The notes under the pieces were generated by a model. That model was not told where the DNA came from. It saw nothing but the letters and a program-made list of their open reading frames with translations, and searched no databases. Of a stretch of DNA of 64,000 nucleotides, positions 1 to 11,900 are shown piece after piece. The number at the start of each line of letters is the position of its first letter. The stretch's first letter is position 1. Origin of the DNA: Flavobacterium glycines (lineage in GTDB: Bacteria > Bacteroidota > Bacteroidia > Flavobacteriales > Flavobacteriaceae); assembly GCF_900100165.1 (NCBI RefSeq), contig NZ_FNEO01000005.1, forward strand, positions 1 to 64,000, read 5' to 3'. Position numbers and translations under genes: made by a program.

Positions 1-1828
1 TTTCTCCATTCACTCCACTAATTGTATACGTTGCTGTATGCGCAGCACCATCATAAGTAACATTGTACGGAGTAACAACAACTGTTGGATTGGCTTTGCT
101 GATTGTTACCGTAACCAGTGTTCTCGTAGTACTTTTACATCCCGTTGTAATGTTTCGGGCTTCAGCATATGCTGAATAAGTTCCAACATTAGTTCCTACA
201 GGAGCCACTGTTGCAGTCTGACCAGTAGCTGTTGTATACCAATCTATCGTTTCTCCTGAATTGATTGTAGCAGAACCACTATGAGAAACTCCATCGTAAA
301 TACCGGAATAGTCAATTGCGATTGGAGCATATGGTAATGCAAGGACATGAACTGTTTTATTTGCTGATTTTGAACAACCTGTATTTACATCAGTGATAGT
401 ATAACTAATACTAACATCTCCAAAAGTTATACCTGTAACTAATCCATTAGTATCGACAGTTGCAATTCCCGTATTTGCGCTACTCCATACTCCTCCTGAA
501 GTTGCATTTGTTAATTGCAAAGTTCCACCAACGCAAACATTAGTAGTCCCCCCCGGCAAAATTGATGCTACAATAGGTAAAGGATTCACTTCATATATTA
601 AAACATTCGATTCCGCAGAACAACTAACACCATTAAGTAGTGAAGTAACAATGCGCTTATAATAAGTCGTTGTCGTTAAGGAAGGAGGATTATATTGACT
701 TGATGTTTCTGAAGAAATCGTTGACCAGTCAGTACCACCATTTGTACTTTGCTGCCATATATAACTAAGAGCACCTGAACCGCTGGCGGCAGTCGAAATA
801 GAAGTTATTCCCGGATCCAAAGTTCCACAACCGGGACCTGGTTGCACAGCACCTTTTCCAATAGTTCCTGGATTGATTCCATTCACCACTACGTCTATTT
901 TTGCCCTTAGACTTTCACAATCTATTGTTTGGCTTACATAATAACTTACTGTTCCCTGTAAAGCAGTAGAAGGTGTTGGCGCTGTAGCACTGCCTGTTCC
1001 TCCAGTTGCAGTAGTATACCATAATAAATTAGCCCCTGTTGCTGATAATACATCAGCAGACGAACCTTGACAATATGTCAAAGGAGTATTTACTGAAGGT
1101 GCTGCTGGTGGAATACATGAAGCATTAACAACTAAAGTACCTGTTTGAGTTGCTGTATTTACATCAGTACCCGAAGCTGTTACTACAAATGGGAAAGTTC
1201 CTGATGGAGTTAAAGCAGTTGTTGTTAATGTTAATGTAAAATTATATGGATTTGCATTACTAGAAACTACTGAAGCAGGGCTAAATGACACCCCTGTTGG
1301 AAGCCCTGTTATTCCTAGATTTATAGTAACCGGAGAACCAGCTCCAGAAATTTTCATTGAGCTATTATAAGTAACGGTACCCGCCGTTCCTGAAGTCAAA
1401 ACACCAGTTTGACTACCTATCGTAAAAGGTGTTAAACTTATTGCATCCGTAAAAAACACCTCATATGTAAATCCAGATGTTTGACCTAAAGCACCAAGCA
1501 ATAAATCAGCGCCTAACTCACAATCATTTACATACCAGGAAGCTGTAAAATTACCTTCATTATCGGCAACTATTGTCCAAGATTCATGCGGCTGAGGGTT
1601 TACAGGTCCGCAATCTACATCGGGATTCGTGAGATTAGCCACTTCGAGCATTACTGTTTCTCCAGGCTGCCAGCCAGAACCCGTTATGTGAACTGTTTCT
1701 CCGGGAGCATAATCCAAATCAGCCTGATCAAGCATTACAATTTGCCCAAAAGAAACATTTACAAAAAACAAATTGGCCAGCAAAAAAACAAAAACTAAAA
1801 AACGAGATTGGGGTAGAATTGTTTTCAT
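1..1828 (-). CDS. Secreted Ig-like/YDG-repeat surface protein, N-terminal part (runs off left edge)
   Basis: An open frame of 609 codons reads leftward from an ATG at 1826-1828 to the edge, so the C-terminus is missing. The first ~30 residues form a signal peptide ending near SFGQ. Next comes a module with the motif YAPGETVHITGSGWQPGETV, known from large secreted proteins, where it opens an Ig-like fold. The rest is Ser/Thr/Gly-rich beta-sandwich repeats containing LWYTTATGG and single Cys residues, plus at least two YDG-type (MBG) modules, one centred on IDYSGIYDGVSHSG and one on VTYDGAAHTATYTISG at the edge. Such proteins in flavobacteria are usually T9SS-exported adhesins, but the sorting domain would lie outside the window. 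Export and surface location are well supported; the binding partner is unknown. Confidence 0.85.
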   Translation of the reverse strand, partial: MKTILPQSRFLVFVFLLANLFFVNVSFGQIVMLDQADLDYAPGETVHITGSGWQPGETVMLEVANLTNPDVDCGPVNPQPHESWTIVADNEGNFTASWYVNDCELGADLLLGALGQTSGFTYEVFFTDAISLTPFTIGSQTGVLTSGTAGTVTYNSSMKISGAGSPVTINLGITGLPTGVSFSPASVVSSNANPYNFTLTLTTTALTPSGTFPFVVTASGTDVNTATQTGTLVVNASCIPPAAPSVNTPLTYCQGSSADVLSATGANLLWYTTATGGTGSATAPTPSTALQGTVSYYVSQTIDCESLRAKIDVVVNGINPGTIGKGAVQPGPGCGTLDPGITSISTAASGSGALSYIWQQSTNGGTDWSTISSETSSQYNPPSLTTTTYYKRIVTSLLNGVSCSAESNVLIYEVNPLPIVASILPGGTTNVCVGGTLQLTNATSGGVWSSANTGIATVDTNGLVTGITFGDVSISYTITDVNTGCSKSANKTVHVLALPYAPIAIDYSGIYDGVSHSGSATINSGETIDWYTTATGQTATVAPVGTNVGTYSAYAEARNITTGCKSTTRTLVTVTISKANPTVVVTPYNVTYDGAAHTATYTISGVNGE

Positions 1829-2028
1829 ACGCAATGATTTTAAATAAAATGTATTGAAGAATAGTAAATGAAATGCTTAGAAACAACTCTGTTTACCTAA
1901 AAAAAGCATTAGGTTTTGCTACCATTTCATTAATTTATTGCTAATTTATACACTCCAATCTTATTTATATTACATTTCCGATGAAAGCACAAAAAAGACT
2001 ACAAACTACATAGGACTATGTTTTTTAA

Positions 2029-3096
2029 TTAATTATGTAAGGTTTTTTGAAAAACAATCGTAAAAATTGCTCCTTTATTTTTTCCTTCACTACTTGCTAT
2101 TAACAAACCATTATTTCTTTCAATAATTTGCTTACACAAATACATTCCAATTCCTGTAGAAGCTTCTTTAAAAGTACCCAATCTGCTCATTTTTGTGAAT
2201 TTGTCAAATATTTTTTGACTATCATCACTATCAAATCCAATACCTTGATCGATTACTTTTATGAAAACACACTTTTCATCGCTGTAAGTATGAATTTTAA
2301 TTTCAGAATCTGAAAAAGAAAACTTGACAGCATTACTAACCAAATTATAAATCACCCGGGTTAATAATTCCGGATTAATTATTAAATCGGCAGATTTCAA
2401 ATCAAATTGCTCCACAAATTTAATTTTCTTTGCATGAGTACATTGTATCGTCTGATTTTCTACAGCATGAATAATTTTTTCCAAATCAATTGTTTTAACT
2501 TCACAACTTGTTTTCAACATTTCATCCTGTTCTTTCAGCATCTTAATAAAATTTTCTATATATTGAAATTGCTCAGTCGTTGATTCACAAATCATTTCAG
2601 CTAATTCTTTTACTTCGTTTGATGGATTGGTTTCTAAAATCATCGTTGCCAACGATTTGGGATTTCCGGCAAAAGTTTTTAAATCATGAGAAAGCAAATA
2701 AATCAGGTTTTGCTTCTCATTCATAAAAGTTTCGCTTTCTAAAATAGAATTATGAATATTTGACAACAATAAACCCGCTTCATCCGAAAAATGAATTGGT
2801 AAATCTGTGATGATTCTTTTTAATTTATATTCATTCAACGCTTTGGAAGCTAATTCAATTGGCTGAATTAATTTTTTCAAAACCAATAAAGTAACTGCTG
2901 TAGCTATCAGGGTCATCACTAAAGAAAAAATAAGTAAGCTTGTGGTAGTAAAATTTGCTTTAGCAAAAAGTACAAAAAACAAAATCCCTATCAATGGAAT
3001 GTGAATACCTATGAAAGCAACGAAAAGAAACTTGAACACATAACTATTTCTTAAGAATCCAATAGACGATAACTTTTGATAAAACTGCATAAACAA
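2029..3096 (-). CDS. Membrane-bound sensor histidine kinase
   Basis: This 355-residue protein has two adjacent membrane segments (about 22-45 and 52-75) with almost no periplasmic loop, then a HAMP-like linker. A HisKA-type dimerisation region carries the phospho-acceptor His at about 137 in SHDLKT. The HATPase domain shows the N box near 240-255 (NLVSNAVKFS), G1 (DQGIGFD) and G2 (GIGMYLC). The short sensor region suggests that it senses within the membrane or through a partner. No response regulator gene is adjacent, so it is an orphan kinase here. A promoter-like TACATTTG lies upstream on the minus strand. The signal is unknown. Confidence 0.88.
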   Translation of the reverse strand: MFMQFYQKLSSIGFLRNSYVFKFLFVAFIGIHIPLIGILFFVLFAKANFTTTSLLIFSLVMTLIATAVTLLVLKKLIQPIELASKALNEYKLKRIITDLPIHFSDEAGLLLSNIHNSILESETFMNEKQNLIYLLSHDLKTFAGNPKSLATMILETNPSNEVKELAEMICESTTEQFQYIENFIKMLKEQDEMLKTSCEVKTIDLEKIIHAVENQTIQCTHAKKIKFVEQFDLKSADLIINPELLTRVIYNLVSNAVKFSFSDSEIKIHTYSDEKCVFIKVIDQGIGFDSDDSQKIFDKFTKMSRLGTFKEASTGIGMYLCKQIIERNNGLLIASSEGKNKGAIFTIVFQKTLHN

Positions 3097-3115
3097 TTAG
3101 ATTTAATGACGAATT

Positions 3116-3123
3116 CAAATGTA
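3116..3123 (-). promoter_or_regulatory. Putative -7 element of the sensor kinase gene
   Basis: On the minus strand this reads TACATTTG, matching the Bacteroidetes -7 consensus TAnnTTTG, about 20 bases upstream of the kinase start. I found no well-spaced TTG -33 element, so only the -7 match supports it. Confidence 0.4.
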
Positions 3124-3200
3124 GTAAAAATAACATTTTTCTTATAAAAAAACATTGTATCACTAACAATTACTTTAGAATAACTTCAAAATAATTTTGT

Positions 3201-3208
3201 TAGCTTTG
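3201..3208 (+). promoter_or_regulatory. Putative -7 element for the SGNH hydrolase/aldo-keto reductase pair
   Basis: TAGCTTTG matches TAnnTTTG and lies about 33 bases before the ATG at 3241. It would drive the hydrolase and the reductase, which follows after 10 bases. No clear -33 TTG was found. Confidence 0.45.
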
Positions 3209-3240
3209 TTTCTAAGATTCACAATATCAAAAATAGTTTA

Positions 3241-3885
3241 ATGAGTGGGAGCACAACAATGCAGGACTGGCCTTATTTAGCAAAATACCGACAAGAAAAT
3301 GCAAAACTTCCGCTTCCGGAATCCGGTGAAAATCGTGTAGTTTTTTTAGGTGATTCGATAACTGAATTTTGGAGTAACGAACAGCCTTTATTTTTTCAGA
3401 ATAAAAGTTACATCAATCGGGGAATTAGCGGACAAACCACACCACAAATGTTACTTCGTTTCAGAGCCGATGTGATTGCATTGCAACCCAAAATAGTTGT
3501 TATTTTAGCCGGCGGAAACGATATTGCAGGAAATACAGGAGCTTCAACCATCGAAATGATTACTGACAATATTTTTTCGATGATTGAATTAGCTCAAATT
3601 CACCAGATAAAAGTGATTCTTTGTTCGGTATTGCCAGCCAATTTTTTCTATTGGAATCCCAAAGAAAAACCTGCTGAGCGAATTATTGAATTAAATGCTA
3701 TTTTAAAAAAGTATGCGCTTTCGAACGGCATTCTATTTGTTGACTATTATTCGCCAATGGCAGACGAAGAAAAAGGCTTAAAAACCGAATTTTCAGAAGA
3801 CCGGGTACATCCCAATGCGGCTGGTTATGAAACCATGAGTCCGTTAATTGAAAAAGCAATTCAACTTACTTTAAAAACTCTATAA
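3241..3885 (+). CDS. SGNH/GDSL-family hydrolase (esterase/acetylhydrolase-like)
   Basis: This 214-residue protein has the SGNH blocks in order: block I GDSI with the nucleophile Ser39, block II Gly in RGISGQ (~62), block III GGND with Asn94, and block V D187-x-x-H190 in EDRVHPNAAGY. The length is typical of the single-domain lysophospholipase L1/platelet-activating-factor acetylhydrolase-like branch. There is no obvious signal peptide at this start, so it is probably cytoplasmic. It precedes an aldo/keto reductase by only 10 bases and is probably cotranscribed with it. The ester substrate cannot be told from sequence; deacetylation of sugars is one possibility for this branch. Confidence 0.88.
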   Translation: MSGSTTMQDWPYLAKYRQENAKLPLPESGENRVVFLGDSITEFWSNEQPLFFQNKSYINRGISGQTTPQMLLRFRADVIALQPKIVVILAGGNDIAGNTGASTIEMITDNIFSMIELAQIHQIKVILCSVLPANFFYWNPKEKPAERIIELNAILKKYALSNGILFVDYYSPMADEEKGLKTEFSEDRVHPNAAGYETMSPLIEKAIQLTLKTL

Positions 3886-3895
3886 AACTTATAAA

Positions 3896-4882
3896 ATGAA
3901 CTATCGTAAACTAGGAAAAACAAACTTTGAAATATCCGAAATCGCCCTTGGTACCTGGCAGGTGGGCGGAAAATGGGGTTCGCCTTTTAATGATAAAACT
4001 GCTGACGAACTGCTAAATACAGCCATTGACAAAGGCATCAATTTTATTGACACTGCCGATGTATACGAAAATGGACTCAGCGAAAAAGCTGTAGGCCGAT
4101 TGCTTCGTTCCCGTTCAGAGCGCATTTATGTAGCTACTAAATGTGGTCGTCATATCAATCCGCATGTTAACGAAGGTTACCAACCTAAGGTTTTACAAAA
4201 ATATGTAGAAGACAGTTTACAAAGATTAGGATTGGAAACACTGGATTTAATTCAATTGCACTGCCCTCCAACTGAGGTTTTTTATCGTCCGGAAATTTTT
4301 GAACTTTTTGACAAATTAAAACAAGAAGGAAAAATTCAAAATCTGGGTGTAAGTGTCGAAAAAGTAGAAGAAGGACTAAAAGCAATGGAATTTGAAAATG
4401 TGACTTCGATTCAGATTATTTTCAATCTTTTCAGACAACGTCCTTCAGAATTACTTTTCGAACAGGCAAAGAAAAAAGATGTCGGGATTATTGCCCGAGT
4501 TCCTTTAGCAAGTGGTTTACTAACGGGAAAATTCTCTGAAAAATCAATTTTTGACAGCAAAGACCATCGTTTTTTTAACCGTGAAGGTACTGCTTTTGAC
4601 AAGGGAGAAACTTTCTCCGGAATTAACTACGAATTGGGCTTAATTGCTGTAAACGAACTTAAAAAATTATTCCCTGAAGTTCAAAATTTAGCTCCTATTG
4701 CCCTGCAATGGATTTTGAATTTTAAAGAAGTAAGCTGTATTATTCCTGGAGCTTCAACTGAAAGTCATGTAGTTTCTAATCTTTCCACTTTAGATTTACC
4801 GGCATTGACTCCTGAAAAAATTGCTGCAATGAATGAAATTTACAATCATTACATCAAAAAAGAAGTGCACAATTTGTGGTAA
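3896..4882 (+). CDS. Aldo/keto reductase
   Basis: This 328-residue single-domain TIM-barrel oxidoreductase uses NAD(P)H to reduce carbonyls. The catalytic tetrad is visible: Asp52 and Tyr57 in DTADVYENG, Lys82 in VATKCGR and His122 in IQLHCPP. The C-terminal cofactor-binding segment IIPGAST is also present. It lies 10 bases downstream of the SGNH hydrolase and is followed by a hairpin terminator. The pairing hints at metabolism of a small acylated sugar or aldehyde, but that is inference only and the substrate is unknown. Confidence 0.92.
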   Translation: MNYRKLGKTNFEISEIALGTWQVGGKWGSPFNDKTADELLNTAIDKGINFIDTADVYENGLSEKAVGRLLRSRSERIYVATKCGRHINPHVNEGYQPKVLQKYVEDSLQRLGLETLDLIQLHCPPTEVFYRPEIFELFDKLKQEGKIQNLGVSVEKVEEGLKAMEFENVTSIQIIFNLFRQRPSELLFEQAKKKDVGIIARVPLASGLLTGKFSEKSIFDSKDHRFFNREGTAFDKGETFSGINYELGLIAVNELKKLFPEVQNLAPIALQWILNFKEVSCIIPGASTESHVVSNLSTLDLPALTPEKIAAMNEIYNHYIKKEVHNLW

Positions 4883-4911
4883 AATTTAGTTATCACATGA
4901 ATAACAAATAG

Positions 4912-4959
4912 AAAATTCAACATAGGTAATAACAATTGTCTGTGTTGAATTTTTATTTT
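4912..4959 (+). terminator. Rho-independent terminator after the aldo/keto reductase
   Basis: AAAATTCAACA (4912-4922) pairs with TGTTGAATTTT (4943-4953) and is followed by a T-rich run. It sits between the convergent reductase and porP-like genes and may serve both. Confidence 0.75.
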
Positions 4960-4983
4960 TAGCTCTCTAAAAAGAATATCCTT

Positions 4984-5988
4984 TTAATACTTACTTTCAT
5001 AGTTTGGACAGCCAAAACATTTGACTCCGAAATCAAATTGATAGGTTAAAGACAACTCATAAATCCCTCCTGTTTTCCCCATTTTAGAAGTTGTAAAATC
5101 ATGAGAAATACCAAATTTTAGATTTTCATATTGCAAACCTCCGTAAACATTAACAGAGCTAACCAAATGACTATCCTGTGCCTTTGCTAAAGGATTCATC
5201 GCGGTAGATACCCCTAAAAAAAGTGTTCTGAACATAATGGAAGAACCTAAATCCAATCGGTTAAATTGTCCCTGATTCATATAATTGGCCGACACCATAA
5301 ACTTTGTTTCATAAGGAAAACTAACCACATCCAAATAATCAACCACTAAAAATTCATATCCTGCACTTGCCGAAAAGAACAGATTCAGCGGCAGATTTTT
5401 TTCATCAACCAAAGAAATATTGGGTTTGTTAATATGTTTTAATGACAATCCAAACCAGGCTTCATCACTATTAAACAACATTCCGGCTGAAAAATCGAAA
5501 AAAGTAAATTTATCATGAAAATTGGAAGGGTCATTAGATATTGGATTAATAGTTCCTGTATCAATATTAATCTGATCTCCTAAAATCAAATTCTTAAACC
5601 CAAAAGATTTTGTCCCAAAACCAACTTCTATTGCCGGTCTAAAACTCCATCTGTCATTTAAAGTTACTTTATAAGCATAATTAAGATTTAACTGAGTAAA
5701 ATTATAATGTGTATTATTCTCTCTGTGACTTAAAATACTACCTCCTATACCACTTTTCATATTCTCACTCCAGGTGTTGAGAAAAGCATAATCGGTATCA
5801 ATTTTTAAATCTAAATCAGGCCATTGGGAACGATGAATGATACCCGCAGAAGTAGTTTCCTGAAAACCGGAATAAGCGGGATTTAATGTTGTGGGTACAA
5901 TAAAATATTGTGTAAATATGGGATCTTGTGCTGTAACTTTTGAGAAAAAGAAACAAATGCATATTGTAAATAGTATTCTAAATTTCAT
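4984..5988 (-). CDS. PorP/SprF-family type IX secretion membrane protein
   Basis: The 334-residue product has an N-terminal signal peptide (about 1-20, ending VTAQ). The family start DPIFTQYFIVPTTLNPAYSGF follows (shown here only to identify the family), then a beta-rich sequence predicted to form an outer-membrane barrel. PorP/SprF proteins are partners for T9SS cargo; in F. johnsoniae, SprF is required for secretion of SprB, whose gene lies just upstream. Here the gene begins 5 bases after the stop of the giant adhesin carrying a type B sorting domain, so it is very probably that adhesin's dedicated export partner. The C-terminal end carries two Cys residues in CFGCPN, possibly a disulfide. 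Confidence 0.92.
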   Translation of the reverse strand: MKFRILFTICICFFFSKVTAQDPIFTQYFIVPTTLNPAYSGFQETTSAGIIHRSQWPDLDLKIDTDYAFLNTWSENMKSGIGGSILSHRENNTHYNFTQLNLNYAYKVTLNDRWSFRPAIEVGFGTKSFGFKNLILGDQINIDTGTINPISNDPSNFHDKFTFFDFSAGMLFNSDEAWFGLSLKHINKPNISLVDEKNLPLNLFFSASAGYEFLVVDYLDVVSFPYETKFMVSANYMNQGQFNRLDLGSSIMFRTLFLGVSTAMNPLAKAQDSHLVSSVNVYGGLQYENLKFGISHDFTTSKMGKTGGIYELSLTYQFDFGVKCFGCPNYESKY

Positions 5989-5993
5989 CTTTA

Positions 5994-8900
5994 TTATTTT
6001 ATAAGTACAAATGCACCCTGATCTTTAATAATTGCTCCGTAAAATGTTTTAGCCGTAACTTTAAAATAATAATTACCATTTTCAGCCTCCTGATTTTTTA
6101 TCATTCCATCCCACCCCTTGATGGTTTCTCCTGTTTCTGAATAGATCAAACCTCCCCAGGTATCATAAACATCAAATACAATCGTTGTCAGGCCTTTAAA
6201 AACCGGAGAAAAATAATCATTGAATCCATCTTTATTAGGCGTAAAAGCATTAGGATACATTAAATTATATCCTTTTTTAATTTCCAGTTTTAGCGTATAA
6301 TTATAAGCACAGCCCAGAGGATAAGTTACTCTTTGGGTTACAATATAGCTTCCTTCTTTTTTAAAAATATGAACCGGATTAATTTCATCTGACAAAGAAC
6401 CATCACCAAAATCCCATGAAACAGCAATAAAACCATCCGTTGCTGTATTGGTAAATTGAACCGGATCTTCGATAGAATAAAAACCATAAGTAGTAAAACC
6501 ATAAGAATTCGTTGTAAACGAAGGAGTTCCTAATGAAGGTATATTAACATTAAAAGTATAATTAGCTTTACAGCCTAAAGCATCGGTAACATTTAATACA
6601 ATAGTCCCGTTTTGACTGGTGCTCATTATTTGATTGTTGGCTCCGCTTACAGTACCACTGGACCAATTTAACTGATACGGAGGAAGACCTCCCGAAACCT
6701 GAGCAGTAAAGTTTTGTTTTACCTCTTTGGTATCACAATTCACATCTGTTTTTGTAGTAACACCAATAACAATCGGTAGCGGTCTGTTTATGGAATATTG
6801 AGCTGTTTTTACACAGCCTCTGGCGTCAGTTACTGTTACCAAATAATTTCCGGCTGGCACATTGTTTAAATCTTCGGTTGTTGCACCATTTGACCATGAA
6901 TACGTAAATGGAGCCGTTCCTCCTGAAACCAAAAGATTGATGGCTCCGCTATTAGCGTTATCACAATCAAATGCATTGGTAACATTGGCTGAAAGTACCA
7001 AAAGTTGAGGCTCCTGAATTACAAATGTTCGAACAATTTGGCAGGGAGTCCCATCAGAAATAGTAGCGGTATAAGTTCCCGCTCCTAAATTATTCCTTGT
7101 CAACCCTGAAGTACTGCCATCACTCCAGACTAAAGTAATCGGTGCTTTTCCTCCAACCAAATTCAAAGCAATACTTCCGTCATGAGCGCCAAAACAACTG
7201 ATATCTTTCTTTACCGGATTAACCGTAAAAATAGGCGCATCAGGAATAGTAATGGTTTGTGACTTTTTACATCCTGCATTATCTGTTACCAAAATAGTAT
7301 AATCTCCCGCTGATAAATTCGTCTGATTTAAAGTTGTGGCTAAATTACTCCACGTATATTGGTATGGCGGAATTCCCCCTGAAATAGCAGCTGTAATCGA
7401 AGCATTGTTAGCGCCATAACACAATATAGGTGTTGTACTGTAAGTAACTTTAATTTCGGTTGATTGTAAAATGGTAACGGCCAGATTTTTAGAACAGAAT
7501 TGACTATCGGTTACTGTTAAATTGTAGGTTCCAGCTACAAGATTAGTTAGATTTTGAATATTACTGCTGAATCCATTAGGTCCTGCCCAGACAAAATTAT
7601 ATCCCGAAGCCGAAGGCACTCCTCCTGAAACATTCACGTTAATGGCTCCTGTTGCATCTCCAAAACAAATAACATCTGTTTTATTAATTAAACTCACAAC
7701 CAAAAGTGGTGGTTCTGTTATGGTGAAAGAAGCTGTTTTAGGACCGCAATTATTAGCATCTTTAACAGACACCTGATAATTCCCAGGAGCTAAATTTGAA
7801 ATGTCTTGTGTTATGGCAAAAGGAGCTCCGTTTTTTGTCCAGGAATAAGTATAATTTCCCGTTCCTCCTGCTACATTAATATCTACGCTTCCATTATTAC
7901 TACCCAAACAACTGATGTCTTTTTTACTAATTACAGAAACAACAATATCAGTGGGTTCCGTAATTGTATACGTTTTGAAAAAAGGACAATTCCCATTGTC
8001 AGTAATGGTTAAATCATAATTTCCCGGTTGCAAATTTGAAATAGTTGTTGCTGAAGAAGTAAAACTATTTGGTCCTACCCACGATATCGTATATGGCGCT
8101 CCTGATGTAAAAGGAATTCCTCCGGTAATATTAGTCGAAATAGAAGCATTATTTGCTCCAAAACATTTATTATCATTAATAACAACATTGGCATTAATAG
8201 CAGGATTTACAGTTACTTTTACTGTAAAAGGGCTTCCAACACAAGTTCCTGACTTAGGAGTCACAGTATATGTTACTACAGAAGGACTTACAGATGTATT
8301 GATTAATGTCTGGCTAATATTTGTTTGCGGAGTTGATTGAGCACTTGCCCCGGTAATAGTTCCGGATGGACTAATCGATGGAGTTGTCCAGGTATACGTA
8401 GTGCCAGACGGAATACTATTCCCTCCTGAATTAGCAGGAGTAACTGTAAATGTGGCGGAACTACAGATAATCGTACTTTCAGCTGCAATACTTGGTTTCT
8501 CATTAACAACCACAGTCGCAGGATTAGTAGTTACAACAGAGCAACCACCTGACAAAGAAGGAAAAGTAATTACACAATAATAATACACTGTTCCAGCAAC
8601 AGTAGCAGGAGGAGAATAAGTAGCACCCGTTTGTCCCGTTATAACTGTTCCTCCTGTATTCGAATTTGTTGTATTGGTCCACCATTGATAAGTAGGCGTT
8701 CCAACACCGTTACTTACTGTGAAAGATAAGGTTGTTGGAGTCCCACCTAAGCAAACCGTACTTGAAAGCGGCTGTGCTGTTATTGTCGGCGACACACTTA
8801 CCTGTACTGCAGCTATAGCACTCGTAACACTGCAACCCGCACCGCTTGACAATATACAATAATAATATTGAGTTCCTGAAGTAGTTGTTAATGGCGTATA

Positions 8901-11900
8901 AGCTGCATTCGTTTCACCTGAAATAGCCGTACCTGTAGTTGTATTATTCTCATTATTTTTATACCATTGGTATGAAAAAGCACCATTTCCTCCCGCACCT
9001 GCCACTACCAACGGAGCAGGAGTTTCACCCTGACACAATACCTGATTAGCTATTGGCTGTGAAGTTATTACAGGCTTGTCTAAAACCGTTACTTGTGCCA
9101 CATTACTGGTAACAGAACCACAACCACTACCGCTGATACTAACCTCAACATAGTAATAATAATTTCCAGCAACAGTATAAACTGCTGGTGTATAATTACT
9201 ATTTGTCGCTCCTGAAATTAAAGTTCCTCCTGCATTAGAATTAGCAGTATTTGTATACCACTGATAAGTTGCAGTTCCTGTCCCCCCCGAAGGAGAAACC
9301 GATAAAGGAGTACTAATTGTTGCCCCGGTACATAATGTTTGTGATGCTACCGGCTGTGATATTGTAGGCTGTGGTGTAACCGTTACTACAGCAATAGTCG
9401 AAGTCAAATTAGAACAACCTCCTGAAGTTAAAGTAACCACACAATAATAATACAAAGTTCCTACTGCACTGGCAGGCGGATCAAAAGTGCTATTAGTTGC
9501 ACCAGAAATCAAAGTGCTCCCTGTTGTTGAATTAGATGTATTAGAATACCATTGGTATGTTGGGGTTCCTACACTTCCACCTAATGCTACTGCTAACTGA
9601 GTTGGCGTACCTCCCAGACAAACGCTGCTGGATACAGGCTGCGTAGTAAAAACAGGCGCCGGATTAACATTGATTGTAAAATTTACCGGAGTCCCCGCAC
9701 AAGTCCCTATTTTAGGAGTTACCACATAAGTAATTGTTCCTGCCGATGCATTAGTAGTGGTTATAATTCTGGCGGGTATTATACTTGTAGTTCCCGAAGC
9801 TGCAAAACCTGAAATTCCTGCTGTTGCCGTAGCCGTCCAGGAAAACGTTGTTGAAGGATCATCTGATGTTATATTAATTGCTGCAGAGGATGTCCCTGAG
9901 CATATCGTCTGACTTAAATCGGTATTGGTAATTGTTGGGGTTTTATTAACCGAAAAAGTTTGAGTTGCAGTAGCCGAGGCACCACATTCATTGGTGACTA
10001 TTAATGAAACGGTATAAGTACCTGTAGTACTATAAGTAATTGTTCCGGGAATAGCAGTAGTTACTGTAGATGGTGAACCTCCAGGAAAACTCCAGGCATA
10101 AGTTAACGTACTCGATGCCGGTGCACAACTAGTAATTGTTGCTGTTGGGTTTATAGATGCCGTGCCGCAGCTATTTGGAATTGCCGCAATAGTTGCTGTT
10201 GGCGGTTTTTTAACTTCAACAGTTTTTGTTGTATTTACACTTCCACAGGAATTAGTAGCTGTTAATTTAATGGTATAAATACCCGGCATTGTAAAGTTAT
10301 ACGAAGCATTTTTAGTTGCCTGACTTGCAATAGTTGTAGTTGTTCCGCAATTTGCAGCTGCATAAGTAACGGTCCAAAGATAAGTTGGAGACAAACAAGC
10401 GTTGGTTTCATCCGTTGTATTGGTTGTTGTAATTGCCAAAGGCGTACAACCTGAAGAATTACTCAGGGTAAATGAAGGTGTTAAAGGTCCTTCAATACAA
10501 ATCGTTTTTGTAACTGGATTTGAAAAACCGCAATATCCTTGAGCGACTAAGGTTACAGTATAAGTTCCTGCTGTTGCATAAGCATGTGTTGGACTAATTG
10601 CAGAAGACGTTGTACCGTCACCAAAATCCCAGGCATAAATTACATTTTGAGTACAACTTTGACCATAACCTGTTGTTGAAGTGTTCGTAAATGTAACATT
10701 CGCATTCAAACAAGCTTTAGGTACTGAAGTAAAATTAGCTATCGGTTTAGAATAAACGGTGATGTTAGAAACCGAACTCTTGGTTTTTCCACAAGCATTC
10801 GAAACATTTAAAACAGCTGTGAATTCTGACTTAGGACAATTTGTTATTGTATAAGAATGAGGAATTGGGAAGTTAAGCGAAGCCGAAGGATTGGATGCAT
10901 TAAAATAAACAGAACTTTCTAAATTGGTTTGAGTATAACGTACAACAGCAGAACCATCTCCATAATCGATATCGTAAACAGTTCCTAATGAATTGGCTCC
11001 CCAATTTGAAATTGTAAAATTGATAGGAGTCGTTGGGGCGCATAAATTTTGGGTAGTTCCGGGGCTAACAATTCCACCCGAAGGATTGGTTACGTTTTTA
11101 ATAACATAGGTTACCGAATTACTACAGCCATTTGTTCCCAAAGCTGTTATAACCATATTATAAGCTCCCACTAAATTATAAGTATGAGAAGCCGGAAAGG
11201 TAGCATTGGGAGTTACAGCACTTCCGTCTCCCCAATCTATCGAATACGAACTTACACAAGTTGAAGTCGTCGTATTTCCAACCTTAATTGCAAATACAGG
11301 ATTGGTTGCTGCGTTCGAACAGTTGTTAAACATATCTACTGCAAAAGGATTATTTGCATCATTAAAACTAATATCCGGTTTTTGTTTTACAGTAATTGTT
11401 TTTGCTTTTGTAGCAGTACAACCATTTACTACAACTGTCAATACTACCGTAAATGTTGAAGTACCACAACCTAAGGCTGTAAATTGATGAATTGGATTTT
11501 GCAAATTTGACACTGCCGTTCCATCCCCAAAGTCCCAGGAATAAATTGCAGTTCCCATTCCTGAAATTGATGAATTAAACTGAATGGCTGTCTCAGAACA
11601 TGTATTATCATTATTAAATGTAAAATCGACCGTAGTTGGTGAACCTACTATTACCGTTGCCGTTCCTGATTGTGTCATTTCATCCACAGGAGTCGCTGTA
11701 TCGTGGACACTTACTAAATCATAAACAAATGTACCTGCTGTTGCCGTACTAACTGCCAATGTTACGGAGTCGTTTGTTCCTGAAGTTGAAATTGTTTGTG
11801 AAACACCATTTAATGTATAGGTGAAAGTATAGGGTGCTGTTCCTCCTGCACCCGTAAAAGTAATTACCGGACTTGTTGCTCCCTGACAAACTGATGTAGT

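Noticed and set aside
11206-11487. Plus-strand open frame within the adhesin gene
   Set aside because: It is a by-product of the repeat-rich minus-strand gene, has no promoter or recognisable family.
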